DNA of 64,000 nucleotides from Lutraria lutraria (Eukaryota > Mollusca > Bivalvia > Venerida > Mactridae): positions 6,040,138 through 6,104,137 of the forward strand of contig OZ026833.1 of the NCBI GenBank assembly GCA_964023205.1, given 5' to 3'. Under the pieces are notes generated by a model, which was not told the DNA's origin, searched no databases, and was given only the letters and a program-made list of their open reading frames with translations. Position numbers and translations under genes: made by a program. Within the stretch, counting starts at the first letter, position 1; the number at the start of each line of letters is the position of its first letter. Shown here piece by piece: positions 9,374 to 21,526 of the stretch.

Positions 9374-12011
9374 TATATGAACAGGTATGCTATATAACAT
9401 TGTTATATAGATCCCTGATAGAAATAAAATTCTCCTCACACAACAGCAATAACTAAAAAATAATTTCACATGACAGAGTACACAATAACTGTTATTTTAG
9501 GATAAAACTTACTGTGGACTTACCTTCACCTCCACCAATATAGTATCTGCTGCTTTTGAAACGATGTATTGACATCGATGACCAATGGCTACAAATTCTA
9601 CAGTAACAATTTTTGTCCCGTTTCGCTCAACTTACACTAATTCGTCGAGTATTTTTTTGTGTACGCACCGTGCATGGTTGACCTTTTTACGGAAACTGCC
9701 GAAAAAATCTGGTTCCCAGCATTGTATGAATTGAATATTACAAATGCATTCGTTTAAGTTCATGCTAGCTGCTGCTTAGTGCTAATTGGTTTCGCCATCC
9801 TGAACTTGCAATCATTGATGTTAACATGCATGTGTCGGTATAATAATAATGAATAGAATGGATGCATTTGTCATTTACACGCAAGAATATGTAATTTATA
9901 TACATAGAGTAAGGATAGAATCAAGCCACGTGCCACTTACTGATGGAAAGAAGCATAAAGGCACACGGCAGTTGCAGTTAGTGTAAAACGAATGAAACGA
10001 GGCAAGATGCAATTGTCATTTAACAATATGCATGTAACAAGACAAGATGCAATTGTCATTTAACAGCATGCATGTACTGGCGGATATTCCCTTCCATAAA
10101 AATATAAGTGTTATTTCAAGTGTCAGTGAGTTCTGTCGGCAATCTTCATCATGTGGACATTACTCGTTGCTTAAATATGATGGAAATATTAAATACTAGT
10201 ATTGAAACAGCATCTGTGTAAATGACGGTGTGAATGATTACAGCCATCTACGCAATATGCTATGAATTCTTTCGTCGATTTAGCTATTAGAGACGCAGCG
10301 AGATAGTTACAAAAGCAAAATCTTTTTGAAACGCACCATTATCCGTTTTCATTTTCATTCTAGCAGATAACAAACTCTTCCAGGCAATATGCTTTGTTTT
10401 TAAGACAGAGAGTTGCTCGGCAGAATGTCAATAATCCTGCGCTGGGCGGTTTTATTTCACTAGCAAGTCACCATAGAGCGATTTCGATATTTGGGGCGTT
10501 ACCATGCCAACCGAATTATCAATACTTAAATTTTCCGGTCTCGAATGCAACCGAAATGGTAATTTTGGTATTTCTTACACGAGTATTCGACTTTTAAGTG
10601 ATAATTTTCTTTGTACTGGCTAAGGAACTTATGTTTTGTTCAGCGAGCGACTTACGATGATACATTTTTTGACTGGCAGACATGAGAGAAAAGTGCTGGA
10701 TGTGATTTACACTCTCAAAACGTTAATGTGCGACTATGTTACAGAAACGAACACAATGCATATAAAACGGAAGTAACATGAACGTAAAAGGTTCATTGTG
10801 AGACGTAGTTGTTTTATGGTGTAAAACTCAGATGTTTCAATGTATCACAAAACAGTGATTAAAACACGTGCTAATTCTACATACATTCGGATAAATGACT
10901 ACAAAGTGTTTCTTAAAAAGTTAGTGAGCCTATGTGGCTTTGAAAAGACTTTGTTGTAATATGACAATAACTCCACTGCTATTCTGGACACGAATCAGAA
11001 CTTACTATAAAAAGGTAAACATTATTTTGGAACGCGTATTTTGATTTTCATATAATTATAAAATTTCATTAAATTCCATAAAGCCACGATGCGAAGTTAA
11101 TTTTAATACATTTACATAATATGCTCAGTGGGATTTCTTGCGTTGCTACATTTGGTTTACGAGATACTGTTGATAACTTTAATGCAATATTTAATCTCAC
11201 TTTAAATTACAGTGTAGTATGACATTTTATCAAAGTGGTTCGTAACCTTGCGTCGCATTTATTTAAGTGACTACAATTCACTTCAGACTACTGTAAATCA
11301 AGAAACCCTCGCGTATTTCTATATTTTTCGAAATCTTTTGCCTCTTTTTATGCCCCGGAATCCAATGATGCGTGGCATTTAGAGATTACCTTGTCCGTCC
11401 GTCCGTTCGTCCATGCGAGGGAGCCACCGGGAGCATACGTGTTTTCTTAACTCAATGTCTTGTTATTTGATGGTATATGTATATTCGTAGTTCTGATAAA
11501 GTTATACATGTACCAATGTGTAAAAGAATTATGCGTAATTCATGTTCGTCACAACACTTTGTAAGTCTGAGAAAACTGTTCTATATCTTTAACATATATA
11601 AATTCTTAATTAAATTAGCAATATGAATAACTGCGACATAACTCTTTAAAATAATTTTTTAAAGTTTTTGTCACGATTTTTGCGTCAATTTGGGTCGAGT
11701 ACCTTCATTACACGTCATCTTGTCACGTTTAATTCGCAACATGTATTGACTCTGCAAACTGTGTGTTACAATGTGTGTTTCAGTCGCATGTGATTCCAAT
11801 ATTCTGTAGAGGGGAACAGAGAGTACATTTCTCTGTTTAATTGAGTTTTCACCGACAAATTGGAATTTCCTGGATTATACATTTTTTTTACAAAATAATT
11901 AAAGGTGGATAGAATTTAATATTTCTGCGGTAAACGCCTGTTTTAAATGTCAGAAGGATTAACGACGTCAGTAGGGTTAACGCTATTTTCAATATTCGAT
12001 ATTTTTTAGTA
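9374..12011. other. Long stretch without recognised gene
   Basis: No coding exon is visible. Near 11350-11445 a TATGCCCCGGAATCCAATGA block leads into GTCC-GTCC repeats and CGGGAGCATACGTG; 19378-19420 looks similar, so this is an old dispersed repeat. The frame at 10394-10597 has no recognisable domain. Confidence 0.5.
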
Positions 12012-12110
12012 ACATACAGCGGTCGGTTCACCTAACCAGTATTCCAGGACTGTCATTTAACCACTACTATCTTACCGTTACACAAGGAGCTGGCATCCAC
12101 CAGGGTCAGT
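12012..12110 (-). mobile_element. SINE family A, 3' fragment
   Basis: On the minus strand this reads GCCAGCTCCTTGTG..GTAAG..ACAGTCCTGGAATAC, then GGTTAGGTGAACCGACCGC. This matches the 3' half of family A (GTTCCTTGTGGAAG, ACAGTCCAGGAAAAC, GGTTAGGTGAACCGG). No tRNA head is seen. Confidence 0.65.
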
Positions 12111-13236
12111 TTACCAGCTTTATCGGCGGACGAGGGTCTCAGGTATACACCAGGGTAGCCCCACAGACCTTCTGTAAGCCTGTTGGACAGCTGTTGTGAT
12201 TCTGATTCACAGTGGTGAGGGGCTAGCGGTGAGGGGCTAGTGATTTTGACCAGTCAGAAACCATAACCAATTCTACATGCAATGTATGTGTTGTATATAT
12301 ACAGGATTAACTATATTTGTACATGTATGTGTTGTGTATATACATGACTGACCGTATTTCACATTCATGTGGTCACTATATACAGGACTGACTGTTGTCA
12401 ATCAGATTGTCATATTTTTTGAAAAGCATCAATAACAAGCTCACAGAATTTGTTCCGTCAGTCTCAGATTTCCACATTTTCCGTTAACAATCAGTCGTTG
12501 TTAGGTACTACATGGAATTTACTTCTGAAATGAATTTAGAAATGAATGACATTTGGTGTGAGTAAACCGGGTCACAGATAACCATTGACAGAAAACCAAT
12601 CATCAGTGATTATTAAAATGTGTGAAAATTATGCTTAACAACATTCAAGAGTCAAGACCCCGAGATTAAATGACACCAAACAAATACTAATTCTGGTATT
12701 AAATTTATTTGACCTATACGACGACATTCGATCGGTAATTATTGTACTTTATCGCGGATTTCGAAATTTCGGATATCTCCGTATGGCGTCGTGGAAAGCC
12801 GCAATGAGTTTCGTACCTCTTTAGATAGCGGCGTAATATACCGAAATGAAGTTCGGATATCTCCGTATTGGCTCTCCTTATTGCGACATAAGGCGTAAAG
12901 TATTTGTCTCCAGGTACCTATGCGTCCCTAAGATTTTGTTACGTATATTAGTTAAACATCTTATATTGCTTTAAGTTGTATATTCATTAACATTACATAG
13001 AATAGATACCAGCATATTTAGCCCAAGTTCTTAAAATTTAATTAAGGGTCTCTCCGTTAACATGGTTTAAAATTACATCTGTGGTCGTTGAATAATTGCA
13101 AAAAAATGTTTTACGTATTTGGCCAGAGGAGTGGTGCAGCCATTCTCTCACTTTTTTACCCTTTTCAGGCCCATAAAAAAATCATACATACATACCCAAT
13201 TATTAACATAAACCAGAAACAAACAGTTTCGCCCAT
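12111..13236. other. Intergenic stretch with short dispersed motifs
   Basis: No gene. The string TCGGATATCTCCGTATxG occurs near 12770 and 12850 and, slightly changed, near 13596, suggesting fragments of one repeat. Confidence 0.45.
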
Positions 13237-13562
13237 ATTACCGAATTCACAGGCTACCGGCGTGTGATAACAGTAAAATAAAGTTTCAAAAAAAAAATAT
13301 ATAAAAATTTCACCATATATATATTAAAGACCAGGCTTTTAAAAGTCGGTTCAGAATTGTTACAACAGGACCTTGATGAACATGACCGGTGTGATTTCTG
13401 AGCCCAGGAGTTCTATACCTTTACTCTATAATATTATTTATGACCTTCAGGGCCTGAATGGCGACTTTAAAGTTTGTGTAGCTAGTAATACATTATATAT
13501 GGTGAAAAAAGTTTTTTTTTTAAAACTTTTTTTTGCTGAACGGTAGCCTGTGACCGAATTAA
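13237..13562. repeat. Inverted repeat with about 80-bp arms
   Basis: The left arm (13237-13324) runs from CACAGGCTACCG through an A-rich run to TTTCACCATATATA. The right arm (13488-13562) is its diverged reverse complement, from TATATGGTGAAAAAA to CGGTAGCCTGTG. The loop is about 160 bp. Possibly a decayed MITE; no target duplication was found. Confidence 0.55.
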
Positions 13563-14195
13563 GATAAGTCGTCGTTGTAAACCGAAAATAATTCGGGTAT
13601 CTCCGTATGGTGTCGGAATGAATCGAAAATAATTCGGCTCTTTCCGTATTGCGTTTAGGAGACATGCGCTGTTATCAGCACGGTCGTTCGTCGGTAACTG
13701 AATGTTATGTAGTTTAATATTATGTGATTCATTATCAGTGTTTAAATACACCTTGCGTCCAGTTATCTCAACTACGACCTTTATCAGTAGGTGAAACACT
13801 TCATTGCACTGTGGACATAGTGTCATAGTTATTGGAGTATTTTTATATGTTCAGTGGTAAGACTTAATTATTTCACTAACTACTCAATTGTAAAACATGT
13901 ATATTGATTATGTAACGTAACAACCTTATGGTGCATTTTTTTTAAACTATGGATACGATGAACTTTACTTGGCTACCAGTATTTACAATTTATCAGTCAT
14001 TTTGAAGAGGTGATTAAATTCAAATTTCATTTTTAAAAGTTCAATGAAATAAAAGCGTTGATAGGCTGAAATTGTCATGTTGAATTTTAAACAACTGGAG
14101 AAAAAGTGTTTGGCCTGCTCCCATTCTTTTATCTGAAAATATATTTGTTTGATCAACTCAACATATCTTTTACTCCCCCGAGTACAACATATAGA

Positions 14196-14336
14196 GAATA
14201 CATGGTTGGTGCCGGAGATGGAGAAGGTTTATCCGGTGAGTGAGAACGTGTATCTTGGCGAGCTTTAGCGAGCCAGGATTCGCTTTTGCATCGAACTGGA
14301 TAAACCTTCTCCATCTCCGATACCAACCATGTATTC
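14196..14336. mobile_element. Long-arm hairpin element (141 bp)
   Basis: The arms GAATACATGGTTGGT..GGAGATGGAGAAGGTTTATCC and their reverse complement match over about 40 bases with two differences. The centre has a smaller GGCGAGC/GCGAGCC hairpin. It has the form of a foldback MITE. I found no convincing target duplication and no second copy in the window. Confidence 0.75.
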
Positions 14337-14430
14337 GATTTATCCTACTGTTCTCATTAAGTTTAGTACAACACGACATTTTTTACTGAAATCCGTTCTT
14401 TTTCGCCAAATTATATGTGACGTAACGTAC

Positions 14431-14511
14431 CAATCTCTACACTGAGTTGTCGTTCCCGCTACGCTCACACTACATAATTGGAAAGGAACGACAACTCTGT
14501 GTAGAGATTTG
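14431..14511. mobile_element. Hairpin MITE, second copy of the 5083 element
   Basis: Starts CAATCTCTACACTGAGTTGT and ends ACAACTCTGTGTAGAGATTTG. The central part is inverted relative to the 5083 copy. Flanks GTAACGTAC and TAACGGTAT may be a decayed 9-bp duplication. Confidence 0.8.
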
Positions 14512-15049
14512 TAACGGTATACTAATGTCTTTTCGTTTATGACGTCACTTTCGACGTCACACAGAGTTTTACAACCTTTAATGGACACAAGGCATTTGAA
14601 GGTATAATATTTAATATGCAAAATAGCATTAATGCATTGTATAAAAATCTCTATTTTGGCTTTAACAGTGCGTGGGAATCTTAAAATCATTTGTATTCTT
14701 ACGCGTGTTTTTAATCACGTGACGCACTGACTGGATATATATATATAAGTTTATACAACAAGGTTTTCTCGGCTGCACCCGATGAGCGTGATACTAGCGG
14801 GATAAAATTATATACAGTATGTTTGTAGACTGACAATATTCAATTGCAAATTCACACGAAGGACGAGTATGAATTTGTAAATGATTATTACTAATTTTTG
14901 AAAGTGCATTTGACATTCAACAAGAAAGCGTATCAAAGTCCTCTCGAAAAAGAGGATAATTATTCGTTTGTCGTACTACGAATAGACGAGGACGTTATTC
15001 AGCGTGTGGCGTTATATTAGTTTTAGCGAAATAACGGGGTATAAATATC
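14512..15049. other. Intergenic stretch without recognised gene
   Basis: Nothing defined is seen apart from a short TATATATA run near 14735. Confidence 0.5.
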
Positions 15050-16435
15050 TAGTTTCTGCACATTTTACGCCGCTTTTCAACAACAGTTCCATTATATACG
15101 GTGACCGGTTCACCTAACCAGTTTTTTTTGTTTTTTTGTCTAACCAGCCGTAGATTCTTTCTACTTGCCATTCTAACCAGCCGTAGATTCTTTCTACATG
15201 CCATTATAACCAGCCGTAGATTCTTTCTACTTGCCATTCTAACCAGCCGTAGATTCTTTCTACTTGCCATTCTAACCAGCCGTAGATTCTTTCCACTTGC
15301 CATTCTAACCAGCCGTAGATTCTTTATACTTGCCATTCTAACCAGCCGTAGATTCTTTCTACTTGCCATTCTAACCAGCCGTAGATTCTTTCTACTTGCC
15401 ATTCTAACCAGCCGTAGATTCTTTCTACATGCCATTCTAACCAGCCGTAGATTCTTTCTACTTGCCATTCTAACCAGCCGTAGATTCTTTCTACTTGCCA
15501 TTCTAACCAGCCGTAGATTCTTTCTACTTGCCATTCTAACCAGCCGTAGATTCTTTCTACTTGCCATTCTAACCAGCCGTAGATTCTTTCTACTTGCCAT
15601 TCTAACCAGCCGTAGATTCTTTCTACATGCCATTCTAACCAGCCGTAGATTCTTTCTACTTGCCATTCTAACCAGCCGTAGATTCTTTCTACTTGCCATT
15701 CTAACCAGCCGTAGATTCTTTATACTTGCCATTCTAACCAGCCGTAGATTCTTTATACTTGCCATTCTAACCAGCCGTAGATTATTTCTACTTGCCATTC
15801 TAACCAGCCGTAGATTCTTTCTACTTGCCATTCTAACCAGCCGTAGATTCTTTATACTTGCCATTCTAACCAGCCGTAGATTATTTCTACTTGCCATTCT
15901 AACCAGCCGTAGATTCTTTCTACTTGGCATTCTAACCAGCCGTAGATTATTTCTACTTGCCATTCTAACCAGCCGTAGATTATTTCTACTTGCCATTCTA
16001 ACCAGCCGTAGATTATTTCTACTTGGCATTCTAACCAGCCGTAGATTCTTTCTACTTGGCATTCTAACCAGCCGTAGATTATTTCTACTTGCCATTCTAA
16101 CCAGCCGTAGATTATTTCTACTTGCCATTCTAACCAGCCGTAGATTCTTTATACTTGCCATTCTAACCAGCCGTAGATTATTTCTACTTGCCATTCTAAC
16201 CAGCCGTAGATTCTTTCTACTTGCCATTCTAACCAGCCGTAGATTCTTTCTACTTGCCATTCTAACCAGCCGTAGATTATTTATACTTGCCATTCTCCAT
16301 GGAGCCGTGAACTATTCCACTTACGGAGTAAAAATCGACATTTTTGTCAAATTTTCATACAAGGGAGAATTCTGAGATTCGAAACCTTGATGGCCAGGTT
16401 ACACGTCCAGCACACTAACCACTGGACCGCGGCTC
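15050..16435 (-). mobile_element. SINE family A whose body contains a 33-bp minisatellite
   Basis: Read on the minus strand, the right end (16435 down to about 16375) is a tRNA-like head with GTGGTTAGTGTGCTGGACGT and GGTTTCGAATCTC. Then follow the family body TATGAAAATTTGACAAAAAT, GTCGATTTTTACTCCG, 35 tandem units, and finally ACTGGTTAGGTGAACCGGTC, the ACCGTATATAA block and GCGGCGTAAAATG. Head and tail therefore lie on either side of the array in correct SINE order. The tandem unit itself resembles the SINE segment between the two (GGAATGGTAAGTTAGTACTGGTTAGAAT in other copies). Confidence 0.8.
15140..16294. repeat. 33-bp minisatellite, 35 units
   Basis: Thirty-five units of 33 bp on a TCTAACCAGCCGTAGATT..TTCTACTTGCCAT pattern. 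Because 33 is divisible by three and no unit contains a stop, both strands stay open for over 400 codons (11-residue peptide repeats). This is a by-product of the period. Variants are not random: the ACATGCC form is in units 2, 9 and 15; the GATTATTT and TTGGCATT forms occur only from unit 20 on, as expected from local unit duplication. Confidence 0.95.
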
Positions 16436-17320
16436 GGGTTAGGAGTAAGTCTTCAGTAAGTATCATGAGATATGAATGTAGGCTGATAGAATGCTTACTT
16501 GCTGTTTCAAATCGTTCTGATATGATTTCATTTCGCAAAAAAAGTTCGAATTTCACCTGATAATACGAGTATAATTGAGTGACGTACGCTTTCTATTTTT
16601 GTTTAATGGTCTATGGTCGCCCTTTGAAGCTGATAAATCTTTTAAATGAAGAGTACCTGAGCCAGTCTGAAAATAAAAGAAGTAAACAAAAATATCCTAA
16701 CAACAAAAATAACGACTGAAGAGCAATCGTCCTTGTCAGTACAAATCAGTCCTTCATGTTTTATCAAGTGAACTCATTTTTACTTCCTGCGTTTTTAACC
16801 TTTTTGGTTAATTGAGCATTCAATTATATCTGTACTTTCAATTTTTGCTGATAAGACGATTTAGCAAAATTACGTTAACATTTCAGGACGATAACGATTG
16901 AAAACTGGTTAAGTGAACCGGACGCCGTATATAACTGACGCATTTTTTAACAAGGGCTTTAAACACAAATAAACAAGATATGATCGTAAATACCAGTGTT
17001 CCCGTGTGTTCGAAGCACGCACTGTCCGTGTGAAGTGATTTCTGATGGAAATGTCATTAAAATTAATTAACACGACGGACTTCCGTCGCGAAAACAGATG
17101 ACTTTTCGGTCGCTTTTTAAGAGATGATACCATTTGATTAACTGAATTGAAAACTATATCGTTATTTTCCATCATGTTGGTGCAGGCCTGTTACTGTGAG
17201 ATGACTGGTCAATGTATAATGAAATGGGACTAAACACAGGCTATATAATCGTACGCACCATTTCAACGTATTTCTCTTGTGTAACACTTTTAGCATCTCT
17301 TTATTTCTCATGTTGTAATA
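16436..17320. other. Intergenic stretch with a SINE A tail fragment
   Basis: At 16899-16938 (+), AAAACTGGTTAAGTGAACCGG then CGCCGTATATAACTGA matches the SINE A tail. No gene is recognised. Confidence 0.5.
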
Positions 17321-17502
17321 TGATAAGATATCTACGTCACTGCCCGATTTGTCCGTAAAATTTTAGTCAGACGGTATTTTTCTCCATGAACAACGATCTT
17401 GTTTATTTGATAAGATATCGACGTCACTGCCCGATTTGCCCGTAAAAATTTAGTCAGACGGAATTTTTCTGTTATCGCCATGAACAACGATCTTGTTTAT
17501 TT
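17321..17502. repeat. Tandem duplication, unit about 87-95 bp
   Basis: Two adjacent near-identical units, each running from TGATAAGATATC through GTCACTGCCCGATTTG and TTTAGTCAGACGG to CCATGAACAACGATCTTG. The second has about 7 extra bases (GTTATCG). Confidence 0.9.
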
Positions 17503-18146
17503 GTATCTTATGCATAATCATGCATGTATTTGTTTATCAACCCACGTTAATAATTAATTCATGCACATGGCGCATGTATAAGATATGTTTCAATATGTAT
17601 ACATGTAACGTCAAATGTGCTGCGAAAATTATAAAATAACACAAGTACAAGTTTCAAACACTTTTACAAGGTTTCTTGCTCACTTTGTTTTCTCATATGG
17701 TAGAGTGCAGGATACTGATATCAGGAAATGATAGTCGTTGCCAATGGTTATCCATCCGACCCTATTTTAAAGCCGATTCTGAATTTTCAAACAGCAGCGA
17801 AATCTAAAATACGAAACTATTTGAGAACGGACCGCGAACCTTCAAAAGTACGAAATGCATTTTTAGATAAAAATAGAGAAAATATTGCGACATGGTAACT
17901 TACTGTGTAATATATTTTTTCGGACCTGATCGAGAAATCGCTGGAATGTAACATAGGCAAACGCTGATCAATCATGAAGAATTTGGCTGGGGATGAAGCG
18001 TTAAAACTTAAAAGTTCTCAGTTTCTGATTGCTTGACCAATCCAATGTTTTTCAACCAACCTTAGACTTATTTGGTTTTGGCCAATTATATTCTTGTCTT
18101 TATTTTCATGATCTATATCTCGGAAATAAAACAACACTCCAACGAG
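17503..18146. other. Intergenic stretch without recognised gene
   Basis: Nothing defined is seen. Confidence 0.5.
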
Positions 18147-18231
18147 CATGTCGAGGGCTCAGCGCAACACTGTCGTAACTTGTTCTTATTTCAGTATGAG
18201 TTACGACACTGTTGCCCTGAACCCTCGATGT
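18147..18231. mobile_element. Hairpin MITE (ACACTGTTG arms), copy 2
   Basis: Arms CATGTCGAGGGCTCAGCGCA and the near reverse complement ending CCTGAACCCTCGATG flank CTTGTTCTTATTTCAGTATG. It is inverted relative to 4854-4938. Confidence 0.75.
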
Positions 18232-18493
18232 GTAAATGTCACTATAAATGGCATACATACCCAATTATTATCACATTGTCTAGTTCATCAATTGATCGGA
18301 GATGATCCCTAAATAATTTAAATACACTCGTTGTTTGGTGTCCGTTATCTTCACCGACTTAAGTAACAGATGTCTGAATAAATCCACAGTTGAGACCCAA
18401 AAATTTGATAATATCGGTTTAAAGATAGTCTTTAGAATGAGTTATACACTGCTCTTACTCTTATTTGGGTTTAAAGTTGTTTTTCAACAATTT

Positions 18494-18998
18494 TTCAGTT
18501 ATATACGGCGACCGGTTAACTTAACCCAGGGATTTTATGGGGCGATTTTGTAGCCGAAATTCGGTCATATTCCCAATGGAAAATAGTATCTTTTTTTCCC
18601 AATTCACAGACAAAAATTCCCAATCAAAATAAAAATCCTTATTCTGCTACTGCTCTATTGAAGAATAAGTAGAATAAGTTGAACATTGCAAAAATTGTAG
18701 TTATACATTTTCCCCAAATTTTGATAAAAACACCGCTAAAAATTCCCAATCCCAAGGGTATGGGTCATATTCCCAAAATACCGAGAGAAAAAAACCTATA
18801 ACTTGTTTCCTGCTCTGGTTTCTAACCAGTACTAACTTACTAGTACCCTTCCACTAGGACCCGGCAACCTCTCCACATTTGGAGGAATATTGACATTGTT
18901 GTCAAATTTTCATGGAAGGGAATGACTTGCTGCGACTGGGAATCGATCCCAGATCTCCAGGTTATAAATCCAGCGCAATAGACCTCGGCCGCGGCTTG
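18494..18998 (-). mobile_element. SINE family A, split by an insertion
   Basis: On the minus strand the head (18998-18940) carries a GATCGATTCCCAG B-box-like string. The body follows: TCCATGAAAATTTGACAACA, AAATGTGGAGAGGTTGCCGG, and ACTGGTTAGAAACCAGAGCA. The SINE then jumps across about 270 bp to GGGTTAAGTTAACCGGTCGC and the CCGTATATAA tail at 18530-18494. The intervening DNA is foreign to the family. Confidence 0.7.
18531..18800. mobile_element. Inserted segment inside the 18494 SINE
   Basis: About 270 bp interrupt the SINE. The segment starts CAGGGATTTTATGG and repeats GGTCATATTCCCAA near each side, with several ATTCCCAAT strings. Its exact ends and class are unclear; possible termini CAGGGATTTTATGG and (reverse) CAAGTTATAGG are only loosely similar. 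Confidence 0.45.
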
Positions 18999-20226
18999 TC
19001 ACGTGAGTTGTACTACTGAACTGTGTTAATATTAGTTTGTTGAACACTTATAGGGATGTCAGAGTGTAACTCTATAAAGATCATAATGGTTCCATCATTG
19101 TGTCTCAAGAATTGAGCAAACTACTTAGGCTTAAGAGTGTTTCTTTCAGGGTACCAGGCTTACTCTAATTTACCCTGCGACCTTAGACTTATTTTCCTGA
19201 GGAACTGAAAGTCCACTTTCTCACCTACTTTTACCTTTCGACGTACTTCCAAGAGCAAAACAGAGTCCCGACCTAGCTACCCTATTTTTAATGGGCATCA
19301 CACAGGTAAAAAATCAATAACGACAGGAGTTGTCTTTTCATAGGGAAATAGTGTCAATGTTCCGCATGGTAACAACTTTTTTATGCCCTTATGTTACCAG
19401 TTGATATAGTCTCGGGGCAGACTGTCTGTCATTTAAAAATATTGCCCAGCCAGCAGTTTTCAAAAGAATTTATGTACATAAAGAGAAAAGAATATTTGTT
19501 ATTTCTGAATTACTAAAATAGTGCAATTTTCTTATATTAATTAGTAGACATGTTGTATTATTGTATCTGTTGCCTGTTCATGACAGTTTGCCAAAAAATA
19601 TACATTTGTATAAATATATAATTATATTTTAATTAAAAAAATCAATATCTGGCTAAGGACAGGATGTCGGAACACACAGTTGCGCAGAAACAACTTGTTC
19701 AGCACAGTTACGCGCACCAAATTTATTTTTATGTCTGGAAGGCCAATGTTTGACTGGAGGTTGCCAACTTGCCATACAAACTTTGTGCTGTCTTATAAGC
19801 CATTTTACAGATATGTTGCTGAAGCAAATGCGCAGAAACACTACAAGTTCGACATCGTTTGCACATCAAAATTATTCATTTTATCAAGGACTTATATTCA
19901 TGTATGTATGTAAGTCCTTGATTTATAAGTCCTTGATTTTATCAAGTTAAATTGAATGCTCTTCCGACAATTTTGAGACATAAAGTACGCGATTTATGTT
20001 AACAGCCTTGTAAACAACAGGATAAATATTCAATGATATTCGTCATCAAATAATTTTGTTTGTTTTCTCCTTTTCTAGAAATTCTGGATCGATCACTCCT
20101 ATAAAGTAAATATTGCATGATGAACAGTAGTACGTTAAAACATTAAAATGTTCAAACTGCACATCGAGTAGGTTTAAACCCGTTTTATATATCCAAGCCT
20201 TGAAGTATGTTATGTGCATAATAACA
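18999..20226. other. Intergenic stretch without recognised gene
   Basis: Near 19200-19290 a block with CTTTCGACGTACTTCCAAGA and AGTCCCGAC resembles 46860-46925, so it is probably a dispersed repeat. Frames at 19653-19950 overlap on both strands with no recognised domain. Confidence 0.45.
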
Positions 20227-20393
20227 TCTAACCTGTGAACAAAGGCCAACCTTGGTGAAATGTATGATGTTACTTGTATAAGGAGGTGTCTTTTTCGGAG
20301 GTCATTTCATTCCAAATAATCAGTGATCGTAGAATGTCCTTTATTCACAAGGTGGCTTTTATTCGGAGATGGCTGTTAACACATGTTTGACTG
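20227..20393. mobile_element. CAGTCA...TGACTG MITE (copy 4)
   Basis: Starts TCTAACCTGTGAACAAAGGC, contains TTCGGAGGTCATTTCATTCC and TTATTCACAAGGTGGC, and ends ATGTTTGACTG before TA. This is the family in opposite orientation to 2645. Confidence 0.65.
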
Positions 20394-20507
20394 TATATCT
20401 TATCATTCCCTCGATCTCTTTTGGCCACCACGAATAACATAAATTGAGGAAAATGAAAAAGAACTACCGATAATAACTGACAAGCAATTCAATATGTATA
20501 GCAATTA

Positions 20508-20778
20508 CGGGGCCCACAGTTGTGTGGCAGAGGTTGGTTAGCTGGATTTTTATCCCGGCGGCCTGGGTTCAATTCCCGGTCGCGTCAAGTCATACATATA
20601 TATAGGTCTTTCATGAAAGATTGACAAGTAATGACAACGAATCGATTCTCCTCCACACATGGAGAAGTTGCCAGTTCCTTGTGGAAGAGTAAGTGAGTAC
20701 TCGTTCGAGTACCGTTCTGGAGACTCGGCCGACGTGTATAAATGAAAAAGTGTTGACAGCGGTGTTAAACTCAAATAA
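20508..20778 (+). mobile_element. SINE family A, full length with 10-bp TSD
   Basis: Head B box GGTTCAATTCCC. The body includes TCATGAAAGATTGACAAGTA, CACATGGAGAAGTTGCCAGT and TCCTTGTGGAAGAGTAAG, and ends GCGGTGTTAAACTCAAATAA. ATAGCAATTA flanks it (20498-20507 and 20779-20788), the target duplication expected of LINE-driven retroposition. Confidence 0.85.
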
Positions 20779-21526
20779 ATAGCAATTATGCTGACCGAAT
20801 GACTGAGAAAGAAGTTTCTACCATCATTTCAGACTAGATCGCTACTTGGATATCTACGTCTGATTCCTGGCAATTTACGACAATTAAGTTAAATCCTTTC
20901 AAGAGGAATTCTACTAGTAACCATAGCAACCAGACGTTCTGTAAAAATCCTGACGGTTGAATTGTCTTGTTAAAATAATGGTTCTACATAATTTATCGAA
21001 TCAGACTTCTAAATCAATTGGAGCATATAAAGGAATTATGCTCCAGATGATTTAGATGTCTTGGTCAAAACGATATTCTCGCTGTAAACGATTCTCTCCG
21101 AGAAACCCCGAGAGTATTTCAGTTACGTTTATCTGCCAGTCTCTCATACCTGAACTTTAAAGTGTTGACTTTATTGCTTACTTATGTGCAGACTTTGCTT
21201 CATGTCAGTATAGGGAAATAACAAGAGTGTAAGGTCACTGAAAGGTGGAACTTTCATAGTTTTGTTAGTTCGATCCCTTCCCGTGGCATTTGGTCTCTGT
21301 GATGATCTTGTTATGTCAGGAATACAGAACGCATATTGATTCCGTAAAAGCCTATATTAACCACATTCTAACATGAAATGAATGTCGCCTTCAATAGTGT
21401 GTTGCAAAGTGTACATACCATTTAACTCTATGATAAACTGAAATGAGAAACAAACACCATACGGTGTATATATTTGTATTTGTTTGCCCGTTCGCTTGAC
21501 TAATAACAAAACTTCTTATATTTCAG
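20779..21526. other. Upstream region of the glycosyltransferase gene
   Basis: No repeat family or exon is recognised. If the acceptor at 21526 is real, this is the 3' part of a 5'-UTR intron and the promoter lies further left. Confidence 0.4.

Noticed and set aside
13482..13826. Minus-strand frame starting with a CPQC motif
   Set aside because: A single Cys pair, then repeat-derived sequence through the inverted-repeat arm; no zinc-finger partner.
15140..16294. Regular 33-bp repeats resembling a CRISPR array
   Set aside because: The units are directly adjacent with no unique spacers, and the context is a eukaryotic genome.
15049..16375. Two long open frames (over 400 codons) on opposite strands
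   Set aside because: Both are created by a 33-bp repeat with no stop in any unit; the peptides are 11-residue tandem copies and the array lies inside a SINE.
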